11,832 nt of DNA from an uncultured Flavobacteriales bacterium (GTDB taxonomy: Bacteria > Bacteroidota > Bacteroidia > Flavobacteriales_E > Vicingaceae), in assembly GCA_937925525.1 (NCBI GenBank), contig CALALS010000039.1, forward strand, positions 1-11,832. Reading direction: 5' to 3'. How positions within the stretch are numbered: position 1 is the first letter of the stretch; each line of letters begins with the position of its first letter. The notes beneath the pieces are model-generated. The model had not been told where the DNA came from. It worked only from the letters and a program-made list of their open reading frames with translations, and made no database searches. The position numbers were made by a program, and so were the translations under genes. Shown here in pieces: positions 1-6,704 of the stretch.

Positions 1-182
1 CCTTTTCCTCTTCCTCCGGCATGTATTTGGGCTTTAATTACCCACCATTGCGTTCCGGTTTGCTCGGTTAACTTTTTGGCAGCTTCCACCGCTTGTTCAG
101 GAGTGTCTGCTACAATTCCTTCTTGGATGGCAACGCCATAGCCTTTTAAAACTTCTTTCGCTTGATATTCGTGAATATTCAT
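1..182 (-). CDS. sucC: Succinyl-CoA synthetase (ADP-forming) beta subunit, N-terminal part only
   Basis: Reading the minus strand from the ATG at 180-182 gives 60 codons without a stop, running off the left edge of the window. The protein begins MNIHEYQAKEVLKGYGVAIQ, the typical N-terminus of SucC, and continues through VIKAQIHAGGRGKG, the start of the ATP-grasp nucleotide-binding region. SucC with SucD makes succinyl-CoA synthetase, which converts succinyl-CoA, ADP and phosphate to succinate, ATP and CoA in the cytoplasmic TCA cycle. A full SucC is about 390-400 residues, so roughly 15% is present. It is divergent from the ABC transporter gene that follows, with 114 bp between the starts. 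No frameshift is seen. Identification is by recognition of the N-terminal motif, which is strong for this family. Confidence 0.93.
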   Translation of the reverse strand, partial: MNIHEYQAKEVLKGYGVAIQEGIVADTPEQAVEAAKKLTEQTGTQWWVIKAQIHAGGRGK

Positions 183-202
183 CTGTAAATTTTTAGTGGA
201 AC

Positions 203-234
203 CAAATGTATATTTTTATGATAGGAATGCCAAA
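203..234 (-). promoter_or_regulatory. Bacteroidota-type promoter for sucC
   Basis: On the minus strand the box TACATTTG (203-210) matches the Bacteroidota -7 consensus TAnnTTTG exactly. A TTTG at 231-234 lies 20 bp upstream, where the -33 element is expected. The box ends 20 bp before the sucC ATG, leaving a short leader. This is the best two-part promoter match in the left part of the window. Confidence 0.6.
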
Positions 235-284
235 AATTATTTTTAACAGGTTGGTGTATTTAGCTTTACTCATTTACTTTTTTA

Positions 285-292
285 TACATTTA
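285..292 (+). promoter_or_regulatory. Possible -7 box just ahead of the lolD-like gene
   Basis: TACATTTA at 285-292 differs from TAnnTTTG only in the last base. It ends 4 bp before the GTG start at 297, so a transcript starting at the usual distance would be leaderless or nearly so. No convincing TTTG lies at the -33 distance, so this call is weak. Confidence 0.3.
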
Positions 293-296
293 CGCT

Positions 297-947
297 GTGT
301 TAAAGGCAGAAAACATAAAAAAATCTTATCATGGCTTAGATGTACTCAAGGGCGTTACATTAAATGCAGCCAAAGGAGAAATAATATCTATAGTAGGAGC
401 ATCAGGAGCGGGAAAGACTACCTTATTGCAAATATTAGGAACTTTAGAAAAGCCTGATAGCGGTACATTGCTAATTAATGATACAGATGTTATTAGTTTA
501 AAAGGAAAAAAAATAGCTGCTTTTAGAAACAAACACATTGGTTTTATTTTTCAGTTTCATCAGTTGTTGCCTGAGTTTACTGCCCTTGAAAACATTGCTA
601 TATCTGCAATGATAGGAGGAATATCTAAAAAGGAAGCAGAAGCAAAAGCAATGATGTTACTTCAGGAATTAGGATTGGAAAAAAGAGCTTTACATAAACC
701 TAATGCCTTAAGTGGAGGAGAACAACAAAGAGTTGCAGTGGCTAGAGCATTAATAAATGACCCTGATGTAATTTTGGCAGATGAACCTTCCGGTAACTTG
801 GATTCAAATACTGCAAAGGACTTACATGAACAATTTTTTAAGTTAAGAGAAAAGCACCAACAAACATTTATTATAGTTACCCATAATAACGAGTTGGCAA
901 ATATGGCTGATAGAAAGCTTACGATATCAGACGGAAAAATTCTTTAA
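297..947 (+). CDS. LolD/MacB-type ABC transporter ATP-binding protein
   Basis: This 216-residue cytoplasmic ATPase has the full ABC set: Walker A GASGAGKT (34-41), Q-loop glutamine at 86 (FQFHQL), signature LSGGEQQR (138-145), Walker B VILADEPSGNLD (158-169) and H-loop His196. The short length and the DEPSGNLD sequence fit the LolD/MacB/FtsE group. LolD powers release of lipoproteins from the inner membrane by LolCE; MacB-like relatives drive efflux or signalling, so the substrate is not certain. The start is GTG: the frame has a stop (TAG at 261-263) and no ATG between it and position 297, and family members begin MLKAENIKKSY-like as here. No membrane partner is encoded next to it; the next gene begins 24 bp downstream and is a secreted protein. 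Several lipoproteins in this window would be plausible cargo, but that is inference. Confidence 0.88.
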   Translation: MLKAENIKKSYHGLDVLKGVTLNAAKGEIISIVGASGAGKTTLLQILGTLEKPDSGTLLINDTDVISLKGKKIAAFRNKHIGFIFQFHQLLPEFTALENIAISAMIGGISKKEAEAKAMMLLQELGLEKRALHKPNALSGGEQQRVAVARALINDPDVILADEPSGNLDSNTAKDLHEQFFKLREKHQQTFIIVTHNNELANMADRKLTISDGKIL

Positions 948-971
948 CTTTACTTTTTTAAAATTCTAACT

Positions 972-2054
972 ATGAGATATTTATTACCACTTTTTTGTTT
1001 TGTTGTACTAGGTGCTAATGCACAAATTACTATAGATAATACAGATATGCCTGCTGTTAATGATACGTTTAGATATAGTATTGACAACAGCCTCACGGGA
1101 ATAAACCCTTCCGCTACCGGAGCAAATTTTACCTGGAATTTTTCTGCACTTTCTGCAGAACAACAAAGATTAGATGAATATGTTCCTGTGTCTTCCACTC
1201 CCATAGCATATCAATTTTACTTTAACAATAACTTTTCTTATCCAAATCACAAAGCAGATTATGCTATTAAAGGAAGAGATGTTTCTGCTGGTTTCTTTAA
1301 TGTGCAAGATGTATATAATTATTATAAAAATTCTTCAGCGGAATATAGCTGGGTGGGCTATGGAGCTGAGGTTAATTCTGTTCCAACCTCTTCACGTAAT
1401 GTTCCTGTAGATATAAACTATAGCTTTCCCTTAAACTATGGGAATACTTTATATAACTATGCCGAAAATGGAGAAAATATTTCCGGTATAGGTTACTACG
1501 GCCAAAAAATACATCGTTATGATACTGCTGACGGATGGGGAAGCTTAACAACACCATTTGGTACTTTTAGCACCTTACGTGTTAAATCAACTCAATATAT
1601 TACAGATACGATTTATAGCAGCCAGTTTAATGCCGGATATGACTTTCCCAGACCGGCTCAAATTCAATACAAATGGTTGGCAAAAGGTGAGGGTGTTCCT
1701 TTATTAATTTTTACAGAAATTTCAGGGCAATTAACTTGTGAGTACAGAGATTCATATAGAGCAGTTCCGGGAGTAGGCGTAAAAGAATTTACCCCAATCT
1801 CTGAAGTTTCTGTTTATCCAAATCCTTCTGTTAATGAAGTTTTGTATATAAATATTGATAGTGAATCCAGAGAGAATATTGAAATCAGAATACTAGATTT
1901 TAGCGGTAAACAAGTGGTTAATGAATTAATTTCTTTACAAAAGGGTAGAAATACTACTCAGTTAAATGTAGGTCAATTGGCTTCCGGTGTTTACTTTATT
2001 CAATTACTAAACAATAAAGCAGTATTTGTTACTGAAAAAGTAGTGATAGAATAG
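972..2054 (+). CDS. Secreted protein with T9SS type A C-terminal sorting domain
   Basis: The 360-residue protein starts with a Sec signal peptide (MRYLLPLFCFVVLGANA, probable cleavage after Ala17). Residues about 280-360 form a type IX secretion sorting domain: VYPNPS at 281-286, a central IRILDFSGKQV strand segment, then LASGVYFIQL and a basic tail ending TEKVVIE. T9SS substrates cross the outer membrane and are anchored or released at the cell surface. The middle 260 residues are rich in Tyr, Asn, Ser and aromatic residues, as in beta-sandwich surface proteins, and show no catalytic motif that I recognise. It begins 24 bp after the ABC ATPase stop and may be cotranscribed, although a TACTTTTT box in the gap could act on its own. 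It ends directly against the stop codon of the convergent M23 peptidase gene, with no intergenic base between them. Confidence 0.88.
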   Translation: MRYLLPLFCFVVLGANAQITIDNTDMPAVNDTFRYSIDNSLTGINPSATGANFTWNFSALSAEQQRLDEYVPVSSTPIAYQFYFNNNFSYPNHKADYAIKGRDVSAGFFNVQDVYNYYKNSSAEYSWVGYGAEVNSVPTSSRNVPVDINYSFPLNYGNTLYNYAENGENISGIGYYGQKIHRYDTADGWGSLTTPFGTFSTLRVKSTQYITDTIYSSQFNAGYDFPRPAQIQYKWLAKGEGVPLLIFTEISGQLTCEYRDSYRAVPGVGVKEFTPISEVSVYPNPSVNEVLYINIDSESRENIEIRILDFSGKQVVNELISLQKGRNTTQLNVGQLASGVYFIQLLNNKAVFVTEKVVIE

Positions 2055-3746
2055 TTATCGATTAAACTTTCCTTGCCAGATGGCAATGTTGCCTACTGCA
2101 TCTTCAATTTGAATGGTGTAATTATGTTCACCGCTTGGTAAATCATCTTCAAAATAATGTATGTACCATGCTTTTGATGGATTGTATTCTGTTAATACCC
2201 ATTTACCGTCAATAAATGAGTTGTATTTTAGTATTCCGCTTAGGTTGTCTGTGGCTTTTATAATAATACCGGAGTTTTTACTCATCCATTTACCGTCAAA
2301 AATATTTATGGGTTCTATAACCGGAGCAATGGTATCTAACATTAATGCAAAACTTCCAAAATCTTTTGTTTTTGCGGTAAACGTATTGTTTTGCCATTCT
2401 CCTTTCAAAGCATAATATTTTCCGTTGTCGCTATACCTTGCCATAACAGTTTTTGGCTTTAACCTCTCAGGAATGTTTTTTTCTATTCCTATATAAATGT
2501 AAGATTGTAGAGGAGTATTTTCAGAATGAACTTGATAAACTTCAGAAATAGTATTTGAGTTGGCAGCTTTTTTTACCACATCTATTGGTGTTCTGCAATA
2601 CAAAACAGAATCAGGAATATGCACATGAATTCCATCTTTATGAATATCATTTTCTTTCAGACATTCCAATGCTTCTTTAGGCTGAGGTAGCATTGTGGTC
2701 ATTGGTTTTGCAATAACACTAAACTCAAGAATAGATTGATTTCCATGAAAATCTTTTACAATGTATTTTACTTGATATTCACCCTCTTTACTAAAGTTGT
2801 AATAGCCGTTATTTTGAATATTTGAATAGGTAGGTAGTTTATTATTAGGGTGAATATGACTGCATTGAATTCTGTCTTTCGTCTTTTTGTAATATTCGTA
2901 ATCAATATGTGCGTTAATATTTCTAGAGCGATGAAATGGTACTTTTTCCACTTCATGGTGATATATTTTTTCATCATTCACTAGTAAGTCTATGCTATAA
3001 ACTCCGTTTCTGTTGTGAGCACCATTTAATTGGTCGTCCGTTTCTACTCCAAAGCTTACATTTCCCCAAACTTCTATGGGTGCGTCATATTTTCTTTTGT
3101 AGCTACCATTGCTTTCGGTAATATCAACCTTATATCGGTCATATTTATTGTTAACACCGTATTCGGTTGAAAAAACCATCGCCTGAATAATTCTGGGTGG
3201 AATATTATCCTCAACTTTAAATCCAAAAAACAAGGGATTAATAGGAACTTCCGTTTTTGTTTCTCTTATTTCAAAGTGTAGGTGAGGGGCAGATGAGCTT
3301 CCGCTATTTCCGGAGTAAGCCACAACATCTCCTTTCTTTACTTTAAATAAATTTGAGTCTGGTCTTAGTTCTATTTCCCATGTTTGCTTTTCATATTGCA
3401 TTTTCTTTACATAGTCTGCAATTGGTTTTGAGTAGTTTTTTAAATGCGCATAAACGGTTGTATATCCGCTGGGATGGTCTATATAAAGCGCATAGCCGTA
3501 TCCCCAAGGCGAAACATTTATTCTGCTCACATAACCGTCAGCACAGGCGTAAATGTTTTTACCCTCAACTCCCATAGTCTTAATATCTAAGCCGGTATGA
3601 AAATGATTGGGTCTTAACTCACCAAAAGTTCCTGCTAAAACAATAGGAAAATCTATGGGTGAACGAAAAATATCTTGCGGATACTTAAATTGTGAAAATG
3701 AATTTAATCCTACTAAAACTCCTATAACGGTCAACACTTTTTTCAT
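2055..3746 (-). CDS. Secreted M23 family metallopeptidase (LytM-like)
   Basis: The 563-residue protein has a signal peptide (MKKVLTVIGVLVGLNSFS) followed directly by the peptidase domain. The zinc site is complete: His50 and Asp54 in HTGLD and His157 in HLH; His101 in YAHL and His155 match the catalytic histidines of LytM-type enzymes. The family cuts peptide cross-links of peptidoglycan in the periplasm, or acts as a structural activator when residues are lost; here none is lost. About 380 C-terminal residues follow, with no second catalytic motif seen; segments such as LDTIAPVIEPINIFDGKW and IKATDNLSGI resemble Ig-like beta domains common in Bacteroidota M23 proteins. The ATG at 3744-3746 is required for the signal peptide. 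A TAnnTTTG box ends only 5 bp upstream of it. The gene converges on the T9SS-protein gene and abuts it. Confidence 0.9.
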   Translation of the reverse strand: MKKVLTVIGVLVGLNSFSQFKYPQDIFRSPIDFPIVLAGTFGELRPNHFHTGLDIKTMGVEGKNIYACADGYVSRINVSPWGYGYALYIDHPSGYTTVYAHLKNYSKPIADYVKKMQYEKQTWEIELRPDSNLFKVKKGDVVAYSGNSGSSSAPHLHFEIRETKTEVPINPLFFGFKVEDNIPPRIIQAMVFSTEYGVNNKYDRYKVDITESNGSYKRKYDAPIEVWGNVSFGVETDDQLNGAHNRNGVYSIDLLVNDEKIYHHEVEKVPFHRSRNINAHIDYEYYKKTKDRIQCSHIHPNNKLPTYSNIQNNGYYNFSKEGEYQVKYIVKDFHGNQSILEFSVIAKPMTTMLPQPKEALECLKENDIHKDGIHVHIPDSVLYCRTPIDVVKKAANSNTISEVYQVHSENTPLQSYIYIGIEKNIPERLKPKTVMARYSDNGKYYALKGEWQNNTFTAKTKDFGSFALMLDTIAPVIEPINIFDGKWMSKNSGIIIKATDNLSGILKYNSFIDGKWVLTEYNPSKAWYIHYFEDDLPSGEHNYTIQIEDAVGNIAIWQGKFNR

Positions 3747-3751
3747 GGCTA

Positions 3752-3759
3752 CAAAACTA
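3752..3759 (-). promoter_or_regulatory. -7 box of the M23 peptidase gene
   Basis: The minus strand reads TAGTTTTG, an exact TAnnTTTG match, ending 5 bp before the ATG. No good TTTG is found 19-20 bp further up. If it is used, the message would begin at or within a few bases of the start codon. Confidence 0.45.
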
Positions 3760-3813
3760 AAGCGAATACAGTGCCATTTTTATATGCCATCAGTCAATTA
3801 TTAAAATGTGTTT

Positions 3814-3844
3814 GTTGAAAGCTGTTATTGTTTACTTACTTTTG
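3814..3844 (+). promoter_or_regulatory. Bacteroidota-type promoter for the 3864 lipoprotein gene
   Basis: GTTG (3814-3817), a spacer of 19 bp, then TACTTTTG (3837-3844), an exact -7 box at the canonical spacing. Transcription would start around 3848-3851. This argues against any start codon upstream of that point, such as the TTG at 3828, and supports the ATG at 3864. Confidence 0.6.
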
Positions 3845-3863
3845 TAATAAAGAAGCTAAATCC

Positions 3864-4751
3864 ATGAAGCGTATGTTTTTATTTATTTCTGTTTTACTAA
3901 GTTTTATCTCATGTAATAGCCCTGAAAATGAACAAAAAGAGACTAAAAGCTTAACCGAAGAACAAAAGCAATACTGGTATAACAATGAAGCAGAAATTTC
4001 CAGTTACCAACTTACTCAAGCCAGATACGGAGAATTAAGAGAAGGAAATGCAGTATTGGTCTTTGTAACAGAACCTTTTTCTGTAAAGTCTAATACCAAA
4101 GCAGATAACCCAACACAAGAAGATATTTCCGTTTTAAAATTAAACTATACCAAAAAGTTTAACACGGGCATTTATCCCTATAGTATGATGAACAGCACTT
4201 TCTTTCCTTTTCAAAATGGACAAAACTCTCTAAAAGTAAGTTCATCATCACAAGAGTGTTGCGGACACACCTATATGGAGTTACTTAACAAAAGCAAGTT
4301 TGAGGTAGAGATTAATTCATATTTTGAAGAAGAATCTGCTGAGGTAACTTTGGATAAAGCTATATTAGAAGATGATATCTATAGCATGATTCGTTTACGG
4401 CCTGAAGCTTTACCTCAAGGTAAACAGAAAGTTATTCCGTCATTCTTTTATTTACGATTATTACACAAAGAACTAAAAGCTTATGAATGCAACGTAAGTC
4501 AATCGAAAATAAATGATTCACTTTTAAACGTTACGCTTACTTATCCTGATTTAGAGAGAAGTTTGTCTATTTCATACCAGGCTAACTTTCCTTATAAAAT
4601 AATGAGTTGGCAAGAAGAATACTATAGCGGTTGGGGAGAGGGAAGAAAAAAACTAACTACTAAAGCAACATTACTAAAGACTATAAAAATAGATTACTGG
4701 AATAAAAATAGCAATGGAGATACTTATCTCAGAGATAGTCTTGGCTTTTAA
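3864..4751 (+). CDS. Conserved Bacteroidota lipoprotein of unknown function
   Basis: With the ATG at 3864 the product is 295 residues and begins with a lipoprotein signal (MKRMFLFISVLLSFIS, lipid-modified Cys17). The open frame extends upstream to a TTG at 3828, but that would sit inside the promoter and ahead of the signal peptide. The sequence matches my recollection of a lipoprotein family widespread in Flavobacteriia, with segments like YWYNNEAEISSYQLTQARYG (37-56), FNTGIYPYSMM (99-109), SSSQECCGHTYMEL (127-140) and a late KTIKIDYWN. Some database members carry the name septum formation inhibitor Maf, but I see none of the Maf nucleotide pyrophosphatase motifs, so that name should not be transferred. 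The paired cysteines in QECCGH could be a disulfide or metal site; this is a guess. Its stop codon overlaps that of the convergent gene at 4748. Confidence 0.8.
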   Translation: MKRMFLFISVLLSFISCNSPENEQKETKSLTEEQKQYWYNNEAEISSYQLTQARYGELREGNAVLVFVTEPFSVKSNTKADNPTQEDISVLKLNYTKKFNTGIYPYSMMNSTFFPFQNGQNSLKVSSSSQECCGHTYMELLNKSKFEVEINSYFEEESAEVTLDKAILEDDIYSMIRLRPEALPQGKQKVIPSFFYLRLLHKELKAYECNVSQSKINDSLLNVTLTYPDLERSLSISYQANFPYKIMSWQEEYYSGWGEGRKKLTTKATLLKTIKIDYWNKNSNGDTYLRDSLGF

Positions 4752-5740
4752 TGAACTATATAATCATATTTTTTATAGTTAAAATCTAGCTTTATCTTTT
4801 TTCCTTTTTCGTTGTAGATCTTTTTGTCAATCGTTACTCCGTCATTAAACTTTGATTCTTCAGCCACTTTTCCGTTAGGGTGGTATTTAATATAATCACC
4901 GTGCTTATTATGTGTAAAGCCTACGGCATGGTACTTTTCTTTTAATTGCCCGGTTGGGTAATAGGTAGTAACATCAAAAGTGGGTTGAAAAGTAACCGTA
5001 TCAGTTTTTTGTACGGAAACTTCGGCTACTTTCCCGCCAAAATAATAAGACGTTTGCGTTAAAGTAGCCTGATCATAAGAAGAACGATAGTAGCCATTAG
5101 GATTATCTTCAGGAAAAAAACCTTCTGTAGTAATTAATTTCCCTTCTTTAAAGTTGGTTCTGGAAGAAAGCTTTCCGTCTTTGTAATAAGACATAGACTG
5201 ATAGTCTTCAGGAGGAAACCCATTAATAAATGGTCTCGAACTCATTATGTTTCCGTTGTCATACAACATTACCATTGTTCCGGTAAAAGGCGCTCCGTCA
5301 TACAAATATTGTCCGCTTTTATTGGTGGTTAATTGGTCCATGGTAACTACCGTTGGAACTTTCTTTTCCTTAAAAACTTCAGCACCGTAATTAGTTACAA
5401 AGTCAGCTAAGGTCATATTACCACTGCATGAGTTGGTAGAGTTGTCGGCAGCAAACACTAAATAAGAGGTTCCTTTTTCAAAATTATAACCACAAGCAGC
5501 TGAGCTTACTTTTGTAGTAATTATTATTTCTTCTGATGGTTCTCCTTTAAATGTTTTAATCACCTTAAACGTTACAGAATAGTTTTCTTTTTCCTTATCC
5601 ATCACAACCTTTAAAACTTTACCTGTAAAAGCTGTTTGACTAAGTGATAGGGCTTCACTAGGGCTAATTTGCTTACATCTGCATGCCAGTATAGATAACT
5701 GAATTAAACTACCAATAACTAATAAAACTATTCTCTTCAT
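4748..5740 (-). CDS. Secreted NTR/TIMP-like domain protein with C-terminal MORN/YwqK-type repeats
   Basis: The 330-residue protein has a signal peptide (MKRIVLLVIGSLIQLSILA) followed at once by Cys20-Arg-Cys22. Residues 20 to about 120 look like the netrin/TIMP-like fold found in bacteria: ACRC, TAFTGKVLKV, TFKVIKTFKG, then Cys83 and Cys105, probable disulfide partners of the N-terminal pair. Residues about 150-315 carry four to five copies of a strand-turn motif (MLYDNGNI, SYYKDGKL, TYYPTGQLKEKY, YIKYHPNGKVAEES), typical of MORN-variant repeats often annotated as YwqK family antitoxin. No toxin gene is nearby, so an antitoxin role is not supported. The ILAC site also fits a lipobox loosely, so the protein may be lipid-anchored at Cys20 instead of having a free N-terminal Cys. 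The stop TAA shares bases with the stop of the convergent lipoprotein gene. Confidence 0.78.
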   Translation of the reverse strand: MKRIVLLVIGSLIQLSILACRCKQISPSEALSLSQTAFTGKVLKVVMDKEKENYSVTFKVIKTFKGEPSEEIIITTKVSSAACGYNFEKGTSYLVFAADNSTNSCSGNMTLADFVTNYGAEVFKEKKVPTVVTMDQLTTNKSGQYLYDGAPFTGTMVMLYDNGNIMSSRPFINGFPPEDYQSMSYYKDGKLSSRTNFKEGKLITTEGFFPEDNPNGYYRSSYDQATLTQTSYYFGGKVAEVSVQKTDTVTFQPTFDVTTYYPTGQLKEKYHAVGFTHNKHGDYIKYHPNGKVAEESKFNDGVTIDKKIYNEKGKKIKLDFNYKKYDYIVH

Positions 5741-5760
5741 AACACCTTTGTTTTAGTAGT

Positions 5761-5768
5761 CAAAAATA
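5761..5768 (-). promoter_or_regulatory. -7 box of the NTR/MORN-repeat gene
   Basis: The minus strand reads TATTTTTG, an exact TAnnTTTG match, 20 bp before the ATG at 5738-5740. The leader contains an AAAGGTG stretch that could help ribosome binding. The nearest TTTG upstream (5793-5796) is about 24 bp away, farther than usual. Confidence 0.45.
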
Positions 5769-5820
5769 ACAATAAACTCTAAAAATAGCTGACAAAGATC
5801 AGTTAATCACCTGCTTATAA

Positions 5821-5854
5821 TTTGGAATTCCGAAAAATTCCTTTTATACCTTTG
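5821..5854 (+). promoter_or_regulatory. Promoter of the TerB-like / eRF1-like gene pair
   Basis: TACCTTTG at 5847-5854 is an exact -7 box and a TTTG lies at 5821-5824, separated by 22 bp, slightly longer than the usual 19-20. The leader to the ATG at 5885 is about 25 bp and A/T-rich, as is common in the phylum. Confidence 0.5.
5824..5841. promoter_or_regulatory. Inverted repeat inside the promoter, possible operator
   Basis: GGAATT and AATTCC are separated by 6 bp (5824-5829 and 5836-5841). The pair lies between the presumed -33 and -7 elements of the 5885 gene, where a bound dimeric regulator would block RNA polymerase. It is also about 70 bp upstream of the divergent gene's start. Nothing in the window encodes an obvious DNA-binding regulator, so the binder is unknown, and a 6-bp arm can occur by chance in AT-rich DNA. 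Confidence 0.3.
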
Positions 5855-5884
5855 TAATATTAAAGTTCATTTAAAAACATTGAT

Positions 5885-6286
5885 ATGATTATACCTAATA
5901 GCATAAAAAAAGAAATGTATGATAAACTTGGTAACTTGTTTTATGCTGTTGCAGTGGCTGATGGGAAAGTAAAGCGGGAAGAATATTTTAAAATGCAGGA
6001 AGTATTTACTAAAGAAGCTTCAGATGATACCGATGAAAATCAATTGATTGATATTACTGCCATTGAAGCAATTTCAGAGGTGTTTAAGAATTTGGCAAGA
6101 GAGGATAAAGAATCACAAGAATGTTTTGAAGAATTTGAGAAGTTTTATCAGGTAAAACAACAGTTGTTTGGTAAAGAATTGAAATTACTCATTTGGAAAG
6201 TAGCCAACGCAATAGCGGCATCATACTCAGGAAAAAATAAATCGGAGCTGGTAGTGCTGGCTCAATTATATGCACTTTTAAAATAA
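5885..6286 (+). CDS. TerB-like protein
   Basis: This is a 133-residue all-helical, probably cytoplasmic protein. Residues 18-33 (LFYAVAVADGKVKREE) match the acidic metal-binding signature of the TerB/TerB-like family, in which an A-ADG-x-x-x-x-E motif precedes a helix; Asp26 and the Glu residues at 32-33 are the expected ligands. TerB-like domains occur in tellurite-resistance and stress-response systems and in many stand-alone bacterial proteins whose role is not known. No other ter genes (terC, terD, terE) are present here, so tellurite resistance is not supported. It has its own promoter and is followed after 13 bp by the 6300 gene, which is almost certainly in the same transcript. Confidence 0.68.
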   Translation: MIIPNSIKKEMYDKLGNLFYAVAVADGKVKREEYFKMQEVFTKEASDDTDENQLIDITAIEAISEVFKNLAREDKESQECFEEFEKFYQVKQQLFGKELKLLIWKVANAIAASYSGKNKSELVVLAQLYALLK

Positions 6287-6299
6287 AAATGATAAACAG

Positions 6300-6704
6300 A
6301 TGAAACAAACAGGAATTTGGATTGATACCGCTAAAGCCATTGTGGTAGATTTAGAAAACGGAAAAGAAAAATTAACCGAAATAGAGTCTAATGTTGAAAC
6401 AAGGGCGCTTGAAGGTGCGGGAGATTCAGGTAGCTTTATGGGTGACCAGCATTTGAGTAGAGAACAAAAAATAAATGAACGAAAAAAACATCAACTTAAT
6501 GGTTACTTAGATGATGTAATGAATCATTTAAAATCTTCTGATGAGGTATTTATTTTTGGTCCGGCTAAGGTAAAAAACAAACTGGCTGATGCCATCAAAG
6601 AAAATACCTTACTAAGCAAAGTAAATTTAATTGGTGTTGAAACGGCCGATAGTATGACAGATAACCAGGTAGTGGCTAAGGTAAAAGAAGCTTTTAAAGA
6701 CTAA
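6300..6704 (+). CDS. Small conserved protein, possible eRF1/Pelota C-domain-like fold
   Basis: The product is 134 residues, soluble, with no signal peptide. It starts GIWIDTAKAIVV and ends with two well-kept segments, FIFGPAKVKNKLADAI (84-99) and GVETADSMTDNQVVAKVKE (112-130). This layout, with an N-terminal strand carrying IWID and a late FGP-alpha-beta unit, resembles bacterial proteins with an eRF1 or Pelota domain-3-like (L7Ae-like) fold, some of which are proposed to act at ribosomes. I am confident that it belongs to a conserved Bacteroidota family and only moderately confident of the fold. It is the second gene of the pair starting at 5885. Its TAA stop overlaps the TAG stop of convergent rarA, so the two messages overlap at their ends. 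Confidence 0.6.
   Translation: MKQTGIWIDTAKAIVVDLENGKEKLTEIESNVETRALEGAGDSGSFMGDQHLSREQKINERKKHQLNGYLDDVMNHLKSSDEVFIFGPAKVKNKLADAIKENTLLSKVNLIGVETADSMTDNQVVAKVKEAFKD

Noticed and set aside
206..457. 83-residue ORF across the lolD-like start
   Set aside because: It runs out of frame through conserved ABC ATPase codons and has no recognisable content beyond a hydrophobic stretch from AT-rich promoter DNA.
3828..3863. TTG start for the 3864 lipoprotein
   Set aside because: It lies inside the predicted promoter, before the transcription start, and ahead of the signal peptide.
4748..5740. YwqK antitoxin as part of a toxin-antitoxin pair
   Set aside because: The protein has a signal peptide and a secreted domain, and no toxin-like gene is adjacent; the name comes only from the repeat family.
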